Shown here: positions 1 through 10,013 of the stretch, piece after piece | Layout of the letters: each line of letters opens with the position of its first letter | How positions within the stretch are numbered: position 1 is the first letter of the stretch | Origin: an uncultured Winogradskyella sp. | GTDB lineage: Bacteria > Bacteroidota > Bacteroidia > Flavobacteriales > Flavobacteriaceae | Direction: 5' to 3' | Assembly (NCBI RefSeq): GCF_947496485.1 | Contig: NZ_CANMCZ010000006.1 | Coordinates: 62,001 to 126,000, forward strand | DNA length: 64,000 nucleotides | Program-made: the position numbers and the translations under genes | Notes under the pieces: model-generated | Seen by the model: the letters and a program-made list of their open reading frames with translations, nothing else | Told to the model about the DNA's origin: nothing | Database searches by the model: none

Positions 1-830
1 TTGAAGTACACTTACGTCCACTTAAAAAAGAAGAGACTCTAGATATTGATTTCTTAGCTAAACAAACACCTGGTTTCTCAGGTGCAGATATAGCAAATGT
101 TTGTAATGAAGCCGCCTTAATTGCTGCTAGAAAAGGTAAAAAAGCAGTCAACAAACAAGACTTTTTAGATGCGGTTGACAGAATTATTGGTGGACTAGAA
201 AAGAAAAACAAAATTATAACACCAGACGAGAAGCGTGCTGTTGCTTTCCATGAGGCTGGCCATGCCACTGTAAGTTGGATGCTTGAACATGCTGCGCCAC
301 TGGTAAAAGTAACAATCGTTCCAAGAGGAAGATCTTTAGGTGCTGCGTGGTATTTACCTGAAGAACGCTTAATTGTGAGACCAGAACAAATGCTAGATGA
401 AATGTGTGCTGCATTAGGTGGTAGAGCCGCTGAAAAAGTAATTTTTGATAAAATTTCCACAGGAGCATTAAGTGATTTAGAAAAAGTGACAAAACAAGCT
501 AGAGCTATGGTCACTATATATGGTCTTAGTGATAAGGTAGGAAACTTAACTTATTATGATTCTTCTGGGCAGTCTGAATACGGGTTTACGAAACCTTACA
601 GCGAACAAACAGCAGAACTAATTGATAAAGAGATCTCTGACATTATTGAAAAGCAATATCAACGTGCACTTGACTTATTAGAAAATAATAAAGATAAGCT
701 TACTGAATTGGCTGAAGTACTGTTAGACAAAGAAGTGATTTTTAAAGATAATCTTGAAAAGATTTTTGGAAAACGTCCTTATGATAAGCCAGAATCTATA
801 TCAGAAATTATAACTGAAGAGGAAGAGTAG
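1..830 (+). CDS. ftsH: ATP-dependent zinc metalloprotease FtsH (3' part)
   Basis: This is the C-terminal part of the membrane-anchored AAA protease FtsH, which degrades misfolded and regulatory membrane proteins. The reading frame is already open at the left window edge (codons in phase from base 3), so the membrane segments and Walker motifs lie outside. What is visible is the end of the AAA lid (TPGFSGADIANVCNEAALIA) and the M41 peptidase. The zinc motif HEAGH is at 249-263, and the third ligand Asp lies in SDLEKVT at about 471-491. The protein ends in an acidic tail (EEEE). A strong hairpin terminator follows, so the genes downstream are probably a separate transcription unit. The family call is secure; only the start is missing. 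Confidence 0.96.
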   Translation, partial: EVHLRPLKKEETLDIDFLAKQTPGFSGADIANVCNEAALIAARKGKKAVNKQDFLDAVDRIIGGLEKKNKIITPDEKRAVAFHEAGHATVSWMLEHAAPLVKVTIVPRGRSLGAAWYLPEERLIVRPEQMLDEMCAALGGRAAEKVIFDKISTGALSDLEKVTKQARAMVTIYGLSDKVGNLTYYDSSGQSEYGFTKPYSEQTAELIDKEISDIIEKQYQRALDLLENNKDKLTELAEVLLDKEVIFKDNLEKIFGKRPYDKPESISEIITEEEE

Positions 831-851
831 ACCTTTTGAAAAACCTATAAA

Positions 852-888
852 AAACTTAAATTGACCTTATGTTAATTTAAGTTTTTTT
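852..888 (+). terminator. Rho-independent terminator after ftsH
   Basis: An 11-bp perfect stem (AAACTTAAATT at 852-862 with AATTTAAGTTT at 874-884) has an 11-nt loop and is followed by a run of T. It begins about 20 nt after the ftsH stop codon. Confidence 0.85.
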
Positions 889-895
889 ATATTTG
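888..895 (+). promoter_or_regulatory. Candidate -7 element for the LUD-cdsA-psd unit
   Basis: TATATTTG matches the Bacteroidota -7 consensus TAnnTTTG and lies just after the ftsH terminator, 38 nt before the next start codon. The upstream TTG at 861-863 is 24 nt away, slightly further than usual, so the -33 element is uncertain. Confidence 0.35.
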
Positions 896-933
896 AGAAA
901 ATCGCCTAAGTTAAGATTAACAGCAACAATTGA

Positions 934-1542
934 ATGAGCTTATTTCGTAAATTCTTCGGGAAAAAATCTGATCAGCCTGAAGAACACATACCAAATCAAG
1001 AGCGAGGCAAATACATGCCCGAAGTTAAGTTACCTGCTGATGAACGTTTTACAATAAATTTTAAAGCCAATGGTGGAAAATTTTTGTATTGCGAAAATAT
1101 GGAAGAGGTAAAGGACAGTTTCAATTCAATTCTTGCTGAAAACAAGTGGCACAACGATAAAGTTTTTCTAATTGATCAACGTTTATCAGAATTATTTAAG
1201 GATTTTAACCTCAACAGCACTAAAAAGGTATCAGAAAGCTCCTATTTTTTATCAACCTGTGAGTATTTAATATCCGATGATGGCTCATTATTAATCTCAT
1301 CGAATCAAATTGCTGAAAAAAAGTTAATAGAATTACCAGATCATTTTATCATATATGCTACAACAAGTCAGTTTGTTGAAAATATTGGTGAAGGACTTAA
1401 AGGGATTAAAGAAAAAAGTAAATCTACAATACCTACAAATATTACTACGATTAAGCATTTTAAAACTGATGATGATAAGGACTTTCTAACCTATGGTAGT
1501 AGTTCTAAAAATCTATACTTACTTTTATTAGAAGATCTATAG
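934..1542 (+). CDS. LUD-domain (LutC/YkgG-like) protein
   Basis: This 202-residue soluble protein resembles the LUD fold family, whose best-known member LutC is part of a lactate-utilisation complex. The N-terminus is basic (MSLFRKFFGKKS). The family-like core includes FLIDQRLSEL and the segment LISDDGSLLISSNQIAEKK, then IIYATTSQFV. The partner genes lutA and lutB are not adjacent; instead it overlaps cdsA by one base, so a role in lactate oxidation is doubtful here. It is the first gene of the run with cdsA, psd and the ACBP gene. Single LUD proteins in this position are known from flavobacterial genomes but their function is unsettled. The ATG at 934 is preceded by an A-rich stretch and no Shine-Dalgarno sequence. 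Confidence 0.75.
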   Translation: MSLFRKFFGKKSDQPEEHIPNQERGKYMPEVKLPADERFTINFKANGGKFLYCENMEEVKDSFNSILAENKWHNDKVFLIDQRLSELFKDFNLNSTKKVSESSYFLSTCEYLISDDGSLLISSNQIAEKKLIELPDHFIIYATTSQFVENIGEGLKGIKEKSKSTIPTNITTIKHFKTDDDKDFLTYGSSSKNLYLLLLEDL

Positions 1543-2357
1543 TGAAAGAGTTAACCATAAGAGCCATTTCTGGCGTTATTTATGTTTTATTGCTAATAGG
1601 GTCCCTTTTTATACAAGAAGCCACAATAGCAATACTTGCATTATTTGGTATCATAAGCTTAATAGAGTTTTGCAGCCTTATAAAGCTCAAATCTTTTGTT
1701 CCCTATATTATTTTTGTTTTACTCTATGGCGCATTTGGTTATATATATTTACAAAATATTAATTTAGCTGATATTGATAAGGTTGTGCAAATTATATTGG
1801 TAATTACCATATTTGTTAATCTTATTTTAATGAAAGATTTATTTACAGTAAAGAAAATACCGCTTTTTGCATCGAAACGCTATATAGCAACCACATTCTA
1901 TTTATCTACTGGGTTTGTTTTTATGTTGCTGATTGCTAACTTTCAAAACAAATTTACTCCACTATTACTTTTAGGAGTATTTATACTTATTTGGATTAAC
2001 GATAGTGCTGCATATTTAGTAGGTAAGAATTTTGGCAAACAAAAACTCTTTCCAAGTGTATCACCAAAAAAAACTGTAGAAGGCTTTTTAGGAGGTTTAT
2101 TTTTTGCATGTATTGCTAGCTTTTTCATAGCTAAATACACTGAAACACTCGTGTTTACATCTTGGTTAATTATTGCAATTATTGTAAGTGTTCTAGGTAC
2201 TTTCGGTGATTTAATTGAATCTAAATTTAAACGTCAAGCGGATGTTAAAGATAGCGGAGTTATTATGCCTGGACACGGAGGGTTATTAGATAGATTAGAT
2301 AGTATTATCTTTGCATCACCATTTATATACTTATTTTTAAGAATTATACAATTTTAA
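1542..2357 (+). CDS. cdsA: Phosphatidate cytidylyltransferase
   Basis: CdsA converts phosphatidic acid and CTP to CDP-diacylglycerol, the branch point of phospholipid synthesis, in the inner membrane. The 271-residue protein is hydrophobic with about seven to eight membrane spans. It carries the family signature near its C-terminus: SKFKRQADVKDSG followed by MPGHGGLLDRLDS. Translation probably starts at a GTG that shares its first G with the stop codon of the preceding gene, giving a one-base overlap and suggesting translational coupling. psd follows after 12 bases, so two steps of phospholipid synthesis are co-transcribed. Confidence 0.95.
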   Translation: MKELTIRAISGVIYVLLLIGSLFIQEATIAILALFGIISLIEFCSLIKLKSFVPYIIFVLLYGAFGYIYLQNINLADIDKVVQIILVITIFVNLILMKDLFTVKKIPLFASKRYIATTFYLSTGFVFMLLIANFQNKFTPLLLLGVFILIWINDSAAYLVGKNFGKQKLFPSVSPKKTVEGFLGGLFFACIASFFIAKYTETLVFTSWLIIAIIVSVLGTFGDLIESKFKRQADVKDSGVIMPGHGGLLDRLDSIIFASPFIYLFLRIIQF

Positions 2358-2369
2358 TAATTACACTTC

Positions 2370-3023
2370 ATGTTTCATAAAGAAGGTCATAAAATTATAT
2401 TGATAACGTTAGTTATCGTAGTAGGTTCATTCTTTTTAATCGATGAATTTGTAGCAAATGAATGGATAAGAAAAGGTTTGCTAATAGCTGTTTTGATATT
2501 CTTTTTACTAATTCTACAATTTTTTAGAAACCCTAAACGAAACACGCATCCCAACGAAAAACAGGCTTTATCACCTGTAGATGGAAAAGTTGTGGTTATT
2601 GAAGAGGTCATGGAAAACGAAGTTTTTAAAGACAAACGTATTCAGGTCTCTGTATTTATGTCACCAATAAATGTTCATGTAACGCGTTATCCTATTAGCG
2701 GAAATATAAATTATAGCAAATACCATCCTGGTAAATATTTAGTGGCTTGGCATCCAAAAGCAAGTGAAGAAAATGAACGTACAACTGTTGTTGTAGAAAA
2801 TGACCATTTTGGAAAAGTATTGTATCGTCAAATTGCAGGAGCACTTGCCAAACGAATTGTTAATTATGCTAAACCAAATACAACAGTAACCCAAGGAGCT
2901 GATTCTGGATTTATTAAATTTGGGTCTAGGGTTGATTTATTTTTACCTTTAGATGCAGATATAAAAGTAACACTGAATCAAAAAGTCCGTGGTGGAGAAA
3001 GCATCATTGCAGAAATGAAATGA
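2370..3023 (+). CDS. psd: Phosphatidylserine decarboxylase (short form)
   Basis: This enzyme decarboxylates phosphatidylserine to phosphatidylethanolamine, the main lipid of most Bacteroidota. It is the short type of about 217 residues with two N-terminal membrane segments (residues about 8-26 and 33-51). The self-cleavage site that forms the pyruvoyl cofactor is the Gly-Ser of FIKFGSRVDLFLP near residue 190. Conserved blocks include LSPVDGKVV and FMSPINVHVTRYPISG. It lies directly after cdsA; its stop overlaps the start of the ACBP gene (ATGA). The phosphatidylserine synthase that would link the two enzymes is not in the window. Confidence 0.95.
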   Translation: MFHKEGHKIILITLVIVVGSFFLIDEFVANEWIRKGLLIAVLIFFLLILQFFRNPKRNTHPNEKQALSPVDGKVVVIEEVMENEVFKDKRIQVSVFMSPINVHVTRYPISGNINYSKYHPGKYLVAWHPKASEENERTTVVVENDHFGKVLYRQIAGALAKRIVNYAKPNTTVTQGADSGFIKFGSRVDLFLPLDADIKVTLNQKVRGGESIIAEMK

Positions 3024-3286
3024 CATCTGAAGAGTTAGACATAGAGTTTAAGGCAGCTGTGGACCGTGTAAACGATCATACAGAACCATTTCCTGCAGAT
3101 TTCTTATTACGTCTTTATGCTTACTATAAAAAAGCAACTAACGATTATGGTAGGCCTAGTAGTAAAAAGCAAATCATAAACGCATTTAAAACCAATGCGC
3201 TATTTCAGGTGCAACATATCAGTGAAGATGAAGCCAAACAAGAATATATTAATCTTGTGAATAATTACTTTTTGTATCGAAAGTAA
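3020..3286 (+). CDS. Acyl-CoA-binding protein
   Basis: This 88-residue soluble protein matches the four-helix ACBP family, which binds long-chain acyl-CoA esters. Typical elements are FKAAVDRVND, LLRLYAYYKKATNDYG, the helix with KKQIINAFKTN and the final EAKQEYINLVNNYF. It overlaps psd by four bases (ATGA), so it is translated together with the phospholipid enzymes; a role in supplying or buffering acyl chains for lipid synthesis is an inference from this context. It ends immediately against the stop codon of the convergent downstream gene, with no spacer. Confidence 0.9.
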   Translation: MTSEELDIEFKAAVDRVNDHTEPFPADFLLRLYAYYKKATNDYGRPSSKKQIINAFKTNALFQVQHISEDEAKQEYINLVNNYFLYRK

Positions 3287-4198
3287 TCAGTCTCTAATCA
3301 AAGGCATTGTAGAACATCTTAGTAAACCTTCTTGCTTTGCAATCTCAGCATAAGGTACTTCTTCTACAGTAAAGCCATTTTCTCGTAACCAAGCATTTAA
3401 TCTCGTAAAGTTTTTTTCAGAAATAACTACCTCTTCAGAAATAGAGAATACGTTACTATTCATATTGTACATTTCCTCTTTTGTGATTTCGAATATGTTC
3501 TCCTTTCCAAAGAAGTTTACTAACCATTCATATTCCTTTTCAATTAAAAATCCATTTTTATGAATTATGGCTTTATCTTTTCCAATAGGTTGAAAACAAC
3601 AATCTAAATGCAAGGCATTCTCTTTAGCATTGGTATTAGACTTACGTAGCTCAAAGGACTTTACCGTTTTATGAGGAAATAATTCCTGAATCGCTATTAC
3701 AGCATCCATGTTAGTTCTGGCTGTTATATAATCTGGATAATCTTCACCAGAATAGGTGCCTATAAAAATATAATCATTCCATGGCATTACGTCTCCACCT
3801 TCCACATGGCATTCATCAGGAAGAATGATTCTGTTTTTTTTGTCAACGTTTTCCCAAACATACTCTGTAGCTTCTACTTCGCGCTTTCGATCTGGTAAAA
3901 TATTAGCAATGATAATTTTATCTTCAATGACAAACGATATATCTCTCGCAAAAATCTGGTTATAGTTTTCAATAACTTTAGGTCTATATACCTTAACGTC
4001 ATATTTTTCTAAAACCCGTGCAACAGCTTCCATTTCAGCAATCATGTCGTCCTCTAAGGGATAAGTACCTGCCAAGACATGTTCTCGACTTTTTGGATCG
4101 TAGCAATCTTCTAATTTCGGTGTAGGACCATTACTTTCTGCAGTTCCTAAAACAACTGCTCTTAGTCGTGATGTTTCGTTTTGTATGTTTAGTTTCAT
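3287..4198 (-). CDS. Amidinotransferase/DDAH-superfamily hydrolase
   Basis: This 303-residue protein belongs to the guanidino-group modifying superfamily (dimethylarginine dimethylaminohydrolase, arginine deiminase and amidinotransferases). Visible motifs are FARDISFV, the acidic EGGDVM, the His-containing NALHLDCCF, MNSNVFSIS and the C-terminal cysteine motif GLLRCSTMPLIRD, which supplies the nucleophile. The exact substrate cannot be told from sequence. The frame stays open to 4249, but those extra codons run through the gltA terminator hairpin; the ATG at 4198 (MKLNIQNETSRL) begins the conserved fold and is the better start. It lies downstream of gltA but behind that terminator. Confidence 0.85.
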   Translation of the reverse strand: MKLNIQNETSRLRAVVLGTAESNGPTPKLEDCYDPKSREHVLAGTYPLEDDMIAEMEAVARVLEKYDVKVYRPKVIENYNQIFARDISFVIEDKIIIANILPDRKREVEATEYVWENVDKKNRIILPDECHVEGGDVMPWNDYIFIGTYSGEDYPDYITARTNMDAVIAIQELFPHKTVKSFELRKSNTNAKENALHLDCCFQPIGKDKAIIHKNGFLIEKEYEWLVNFFGKENIFEITKEEMYNMNSNVFSISEEVVISEKNFTRLNAWLRENGFTVEEVPYAEIAKQEGLLRCSTMPLIRD

Positions 4199-4213
4199 TG
4201 ATTTCGAAAATAC

Positions 4214-4246
4214 AAAAAAAGCTTCATAAAATTTATGAAGCTTTTT
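4214..4246 (-). terminator. Terminator after gltA
   Basis: The inverted repeat AAAAAGCTTCATAAA / TTTATGAAGCTTTTT is followed on the minus strand by further T residues. Because both sides are A/T flanked it could work in either direction. It starts about 20 nt after the gltA stop. Confidence 0.85.
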
Positions 4247-4264
4247 CATTCTTATCAGTATAAT

Positions 4265-5551
4265 TTATCTTTTATCTATAGTCTTAAATGCTCTGAAAGT
4301 TTCACCAGTATATAACTGTCTTGGTCTACCAATTGGCTCTTTGCGTAAACGCATTTCTCTCCATTGCGCTATCCAACCTGGTAAACGGCCTAAGGCGAAC
4401 ATAACCGTAAACATTTCTACAGGAATACCCATTGCTCTGTAAATTATACCAGAATAGAAATCAACGTTTGGATATAGTTTTCTATCCACAAAATACTGAT
4501 CTTCCAAGGCTTCCTTTTCTAATCCTTTAGCAATATCTAAAATTGGATCTTCTACACCTAAATCGCTTAAAACTTCATCAGCAGCAACTTTAATAATTTT
4601 TGCTCTTGGGTCAAAGTTTTTATAAACGCGGTGACCAAAACCCATTAAACGGAAAGGATCTTCTTTGTCCTTTGCTTTTGCCATGTATTTTTTAGTATCA
4701 CCACCATCTTCTTTAATAGCTTCAAGCATTTCTAAAACGGCTTGGTTAGCACCACCATGTAATGGTCCCCAAAGTGCAGAAATTCCCGCAGCAAGAGAAA
4801 CAAATAAACCTGCATGAGATGAACCTGTAATTCTTACAGTAGATGTAGAACAATTTTGCTCGTGGTCTGCATGAAGGATCAATAATTTATCTAATGCATT
4901 AATCAAAATAGGGTTCTGTTCATAATCACTTGTTGGATTTTTAAACATCATCTTTAAGACGTTTTCCACATACCCAAGTGAATCATCACCATAATCTAGT
5001 GGTAATCCACGCTTCTTTCGCATTGTCCAAGCAACTAACACAGGGAATTTTCCTAATATTCTAACGATAGCGTTATACATTGCTTCTTCAGAATTAACAT
5101 CTACTGATGTTGGGTTAAAAGCTGTAAGCGCACTTGTTAATGAAGATAAAACTCCCATTGGATGCGCTGATTTTGGAAACGCATCTAAAATCTTTTTAAT
5201 ATCATCATCTACTACAGCATGAGATTTTATATCTGAATGGAATTTATCTAATTCTTCTTGGGTAGGAAGTTCTCCAAAGATTAACAAATAAGCAACTTCT
5301 AAAAAGTCAGCCTTTTCGGCTAATTCTTCTATTGAGTATCCTCTATATCTCAATATGCCTTTTTCACCATCTAAGAATGTAATAGCACTTTCACAGCTTC
5401 CTGTGTTTTTGTATCCTGGATCTATAGTTATAACTCCACCTGTTGAACCTCTTAGGCTCTTAATATCGATTGCAACTTCATTTTCAGTTCCTACGACAAT
5501 AGGAAATTCATACTTTTCACCATTAATTTCTAAGGTAGCTTTATCTGACAT
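4265..5551 (-). CDS. gltA: Citrate synthase
   Basis: GltA condenses oxaloacetate and acetyl-CoA to citrate, the entry step of the TCA cycle. The 428-residue length and the N-terminal beta-rich extension fit the type II (hexameric, Gram-negative) enzyme. Active-site elements are visible in order: HADHEQNCSTSTVR, GPLHGGANQAVLEML, the signature FGHRVYKNFDPRAKI, and the catalytic Asp region PNVDFYSGIIYRAMG. The C-terminus carries GRPRQLYTG. It is monocistronic, between its own terminator and that of the enolase gene, which lies upstream on the same strand. Confidence 0.98.
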   Translation of the reverse strand: MSDKATLEINGEKYEFPIVVGTENEVAIDIKSLRGSTGGVITIDPGYKNTGSCESAITFLDGEKGILRYRGYSIEELAEKADFLEVAYLLIFGELPTQEELDKFHSDIKSHAVVDDDIKKILDAFPKSAHPMGVLSSLTSALTAFNPTSVDVNSEEAMYNAIVRILGKFPVLVAWTMRKKRGLPLDYGDDSLGYVENVLKMMFKNPTSDYEQNPILINALDKLLILHADHEQNCSTSTVRITGSSHAGLFVSLAAGISALWGPLHGGANQAVLEMLEAIKEDGGDTKKYMAKAKDKEDPFRLMGFGHRVYKNFDPRAKIIKVAADEVLSDLGVEDPILDIAKGLEKEALEDQYFVDRKLYPNVDFYSGIIYRAMGIPVEMFTVMFALGRLPGWIAQWREMRLRKEPIGRPRQLYTGETFRAFKTIDKR

Positions 5552-5662
5552 ATGTATATATTATATTTTGAATTTTAAGGATTGTAAATTTACGAAATCT
5601 CAAACGATTTCGGAAGTGTATTTACAACCGTTTTAACATTTAGATAAATTATAGCAAGCAAT

Positions 5663-5695
5663 AAAAAAAGCGATTACTTTTTACAGTAATCGCTT
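5663..5695 (-). terminator. Terminator after eno
   Basis: A 10-bp stem AGCGATTACT / AGTAATCGCT has a short loop and is followed on the minus strand by seven T. It lies 27 nt beyond the enolase stop. Confidence 0.88.
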
Positions 5696-5721
5696 AAATT
5701 GAACATTAAAAATTCTTAATC

Positions 5722-7029
<1,308 letters not shown>

Positions 7030-7077
7030 TTAACTTTCTATAAAACTAACAAGGTTTTTAAAGCCTTGTAGGTCAGT

Positions 7078-7085
7078 CAAAATTA
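7078..7085 (-). promoter_or_regulatory. Candidate -7 element for eno
   Basis: On the minus strand this reads TAATTTTG, a match to TAnnTTTG, 63 nt before the eno start codon. The nearest TTTG upstream is about 25 nt away, longer than the usual spacer, so only the -7 box is offered. Confidence 0.3.
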
Positions 7086-7155
7086 CGAAAATCTGAAGCT
7101 TAAAACAGAACAAAAATCATATTTCTGATTAATATTTACGATAACGTTTTTGTAA

Positions 7156-7194
7156 CTAAAAAAACGCAATAAAAGGATTGTTTTATTGCGTTTT
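7156..7194 (-). terminator. Terminator after carA
   Basis: A 14-bp perfect stem AAAACGCAATAAAA / TTTTATTGCGTTTT has a 6-nt loop. On the minus strand it ends in T residues. It begins six nt after the carA stop codon. Confidence 0.88.
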
Positions 7195-7199
7195 CCGTA

Positions 7200-8303
7200 T
7201 TAGTTATTCTTGATATTCTCTATAAATTGATCAAATAAATAGACCGAATCATTAGGACCTGGACTTGCTTCAGGATGATATTGAACCGAGAAACAGTTTT
7301 TGTCTTTAATTTTAATTCCTGCAACTGTATTATCATTGAGATGCACATGTGTAATTTCTACATTAGCATTAGCCTCAGTTTCTTCTCTATTAATAGCAAA
7401 ACCATGATTCTGAGAAGTGATTTCACCTTTACCTGTTAATAAATTCTTTACAGGATGATTAATTCCTCTATGACCGTTATGCATTTTGTAAGTTGAAATT
7501 CCATTAGCCAGTGCAATTACCTGATGTCCTAAACAAATACCAAACAATGGTTTATTCTTTGCGATGATTTCTTTTGCCACAGCTTGTGCTTCTAATAAAG
7601 GTTCTGGGTCACCAGGACCATTAGATAAGAAATAACCATCTGGATTAAATGCCTCTAAATCTTGGAACTTAGAATTATATGGAAATACTTTGATATAAGC
7701 ATCTCTCTTAGCTAGATTTCGCAGAATATTCTTTTTAATACCAATGTCTAAAGCGGCTATTTTATAAGTTGCGTTTTCATCACCAAAATAATAAGGCTCT
7801 TTAGTAGAGACTTTTGACGCTAATTCTAAGCCTTTCATTGAAGGTACTTCCGCTAATTGCTTCTTTAAACCTTCAATATTATCTACCTCAGTTGAAATTA
7901 CCGCATTCATTGCACCATTGTCTCTTATGTAGCTTACCAAAGCTCTTGTATCTACATCTGCGATGGCTAGTGTGTTATGCTTTTCAAAATACGCTTCTAA
8001 TGACGAATCTGCTGCTGGTCTTGAGTATTCGAAACTAAAATTTTTGCAAATTAAACCAGCAATTTTAACGCTATTAGATTCATCTTCGTCTTCTTTAGTT
8101 CCGTAGTTACCAATATGTGCATTGGTCGTTACCATTAACTGACCATAATACGAAGGATCAGTAAAAATTTCTTGATAACCAGTTGTACCAGTATTAAAAC
8201 ATACTTCGCCAAATGCTGACCCTTCTTTCCCTATGGATTTACCATGAAAGATTGTACCATCAGCTAATAAAATAAGAGCTTTTTTTCTTTGTTTGTATTT
8301 CAT
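7200..8303 (-). CDS. carA: Carbamoyl-phosphate synthase small subunit
   Basis: CarA is the glutamine amidotransferase subunit that feeds ammonia to CarB for carbamoyl phosphate, used in pyrimidine and arginine synthesis. The 367-residue protein has the N-terminal CPSase domain (ALILLADGTIFHGKSIG, CFNTGTTGYQEI, TNAHIGNYG) and a C-terminal class I glutaminase domain. The nucleophile Cys is in FGICLGHQVIALA and the His/Glu pair in VQYHPEASPGP. carB is not next to it, as it is in many other bacteria. It lies on the same strand downstream of the ribosomal operon but behind that operon's terminator; no clear promoter is seen in the short gap. Confidence 0.97.
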   Translation of the reverse strand: MKYKQRKKALILLADGTIFHGKSIGKEGSAFGEVCFNTGTTGYQEIFTDPSYYGQLMVTTNAHIGNYGTKEDEDESNSVKIAGLICKNFSFEYSRPAADSSLEAYFEKHNTLAIADVDTRALVSYIRDNGAMNAVISTEVDNIEGLKKQLAEVPSMKGLELASKVSTKEPYYFGDENATYKIAALDIGIKKNILRNLAKRDAYIKVFPYNSKFQDLEAFNPDGYFLSNGPGDPEPLLEAQAVAKEIIAKNKPLFGICLGHQVIALANGISTYKMHNGHRGINHPVKNLLTGKGEITSQNHGFAINREETEANANVEITHVHLNDNTVAGIKIKDKNCFSVQYHPEASPGPNDSVYLFDQFIENIKNN

Positions 8304-8335
8304 CTGTAGTAATTAAAAAGGTTTTACAAAATTCC

Positions 8336-8369
8336 AAAAAAAAAGGATAAACCGAAACAGTTTATCCTT
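8336..8369 (-). terminator. Terminator of the ribosomal operon (after rplQ)
   Basis: A 10-bp stem AAGGATAAAC / GTTTATCCTT with a 7-nt loop is followed on the minus strand by nine T in a row. It closes the 17-kb ribosomal unit. Confidence 0.9.
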
Positions 8370-8394
8370 GATATTTATTAATGCTTATTAACAT

Positions 8395-8868
8395 TTATTC
8401 TTCTTCGTTAGAAGCGTTAGTATCCACTGGTGGAGTTATAGCCGCTTTTTTACCGCCTCTTCTACTTCTACGTGTTGTTTTCTTCTCTGGCTTACCAGCA
8501 TTATAAAGTTCATTGTAATCAACTAACTCTATCATTGCCATATCAGCATTATCACCTAATCTATTTCCTAATTTGATGATACGAGTATATCCACCTGGAC
8601 GATCACCAATCTTTGGTGCCACATCTCTAAACAATTCTGCTACTGCATCTTTTTGTCTAAGCTTAGCCATTACGATACGTCTGTTGTGAGTTGTATCTGT
8701 TTTAGACTTAGTAATCATTGGCTCTACAAACTGCTTTAAAGCTTTCGCTTTTGCAACAGTAGTGTTAATACGCTTATGCTCAATTAAAGAACAAGCCATA
8801 TTAGCTAACATAGATTTTCTGTGTGCTGTTTGCCTTCCTAAGTGGTTGAATTTTTTTCCGTGTCTCAT
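8395..8868 (-). CDS. rplQ: Large ribosomal subunit protein bL17
   Basis: bL17 begins with the conserved [20 protein letters not shown] and contains [17 protein letters not shown]. At 157 residues it is longer than the E. coli protein because of a Lys/Arg-rich then Ser/Asn/Glu C-terminal tail (about residues 128-157), which is common in Bacteroidota. It is the last gene of the alpha-type block, 59 nt downstream of rpoA, and is followed by a strong terminator. Confidence 0.97.
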   Translation of the reverse strand: MRHGKKFNHLGRQTAHRKSMLANMACSLIEHKRINTTVAKAKALKQFVEPMITKSKTDTTHNRRIVMAKLRQKDAVAELFRDVAPKIGDRPGGYTRIIKLGNRLGDNADMAMIELVDYNELYNAGKPEKKTTRRSRRGGKKAAITPPVDTNASNEEE

Positions 8869-8927
8869 GACATTTGTTTTATCATCTTGCTACTAAACTC
8901 GTAAATCGAGGAGCAAAATATGATTAA

Positions 8928-9920
8928 TTAATCTTTATCTAATTTATATTTACTTAAATCCATTCCGAAGTTAAGACCCTTTACATTTACTAGTTCTTCT
9001 AGCTCAGTTAAAGACTTCTTACCGAAGTTTCTGAATTTCATTAAATCATTTTTATTGAATGATACTAAGTCACCTAAAGTATCTACTTCTGCCGCTTTTA
9101 AACAGTTTAATGCACGTACAGAAAGATCCATATCAACTAATTTAGTCTTCAACAGTTGTCTCATGTGAAGAGATTCTTCATCATAAGTTTCAGTTTGTGC
9201 GATTTCATCAGCTTCAAGAGTAATACGCTCATCAGAGAATAACATGAAGTGGTGAATTAATATTTTAGCGGCTTCAGTTAAAGCATCTTTTGGATTAATA
9301 GATCCATCTGTTTGAATTTCAAAAACTAATTTTTCATAATCCGTCTTTTGTTCAACACGGAAGTTTTCAATACTATATTTTACATTCTTTATTGGAGTGT
9401 AAATAGAATCTGTAAAGATGGTTCCGATTGGTGCAGATGCCTTTTTGTTTTCTTCAGCAGGAACATAACCTCTACCTTTTTCGATAGTAAGTTCCATATT
9501 GATGTTTACTTTTGGATCTAAGTTACAGATTACTAAATCTGTATTTAATACTTGGAATCCAGAAATAAACTTCTGAAAATCACCAGCAGTGATTTGATTT
9601 TGACCTGAAATAGAAATTGTAACAGTTTCGTTATCAACTTCATCAATTTGACGCTTAAAGTTAACTTGTTTTAAGTTCAAAATCATTTCAGTAACATCCT
9701 CAACAACACCAGAAATTGTAGAAAACTCATGATCTACACCTTCTATTCTAACTGAAGTGATTGCGAAACCTTCTAAAGAAGATAATAATACTCTTCGTAA
9801 AGCATTACCTACTGTTAATCCGTATCCTGGTTCTAAAGGTCTGAATTCAAACTTACCTTCAAAATCAGTAGAATCAATCATGATTACTTTATCTGGTTTC
9901 TGAAAATTTAATATTGCCAT
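8928..9920 (-). CDS. rpoA: RNA polymerase alpha subunit
   Basis: The alpha subunit nucleates RNA polymerase assembly and contacts upstream promoter DNA and regulators. The N-terminal assembly domain shows [19 protein letters not shown] and [10 protein letters not shown]. After a linker at about residue 235-250 comes the C-terminal domain, with [20 protein letters not shown] and [16 protein letters not shown]. The length of 330 is normal. It sits between rpsD and rplQ as in most bacteria, so subunit supply is tied to ribosomal protein synthesis. Confidence 0.98.
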   Translation of the reverse strand: MAILNFQKPDKVIMIDSTDFEGKFEFRPLEPGYGLTVGNALRRVLLSSLEGFAITSVRIEGVDHEFSTISGVVEDVTEMILNLKQVNFKRQIDEVDNETVTISISGQNQITAGDFQKFISGFQVLNTDLVICNLDPKVNINMELTIEKGRGYVPAEENKKASAPIGTIFTDSIYTPIKNVKYSIENFRVEQKTDYEKLVFEIQTDGSINPKDALTEAAKILIHHFMLFSDERITLEADEIAQTETYDEESLHMRQLLKTKLVDMDLSVRALNCLKAAEVDTLGDLVSFNKNDLMKFRNFGKKSLTELEELVNVKGLNFGMDLSKYKLDKD

Positions 9921-10013
9921 ATTTTCTTCGTTTTAATTGTTATTTAGTTGCGCGGTTTATAAGTTTGAAGAACACCAATAAACCCTTTGGCTAAATTCCA
10001 ATATGATTAATTA

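Noticed and set aside
214..492. Open frame on the minus strand inside ftsH
   Set aside because: It lies wholly opposite a well-supported coding frame with HEAGH and has no recognisable domain.
4199..4249. Longer N-terminus for the amidinotransferase-like gene
   Set aside because: The extra 17 codons run through the gltA terminator; the ATG at 4198 begins the conserved domain.
5355..5636. 93-codon plus-strand frame over the start of gltA
   Set aside because: It is antisense to the conserved N-terminus of citrate synthase and has no family features or promoter.
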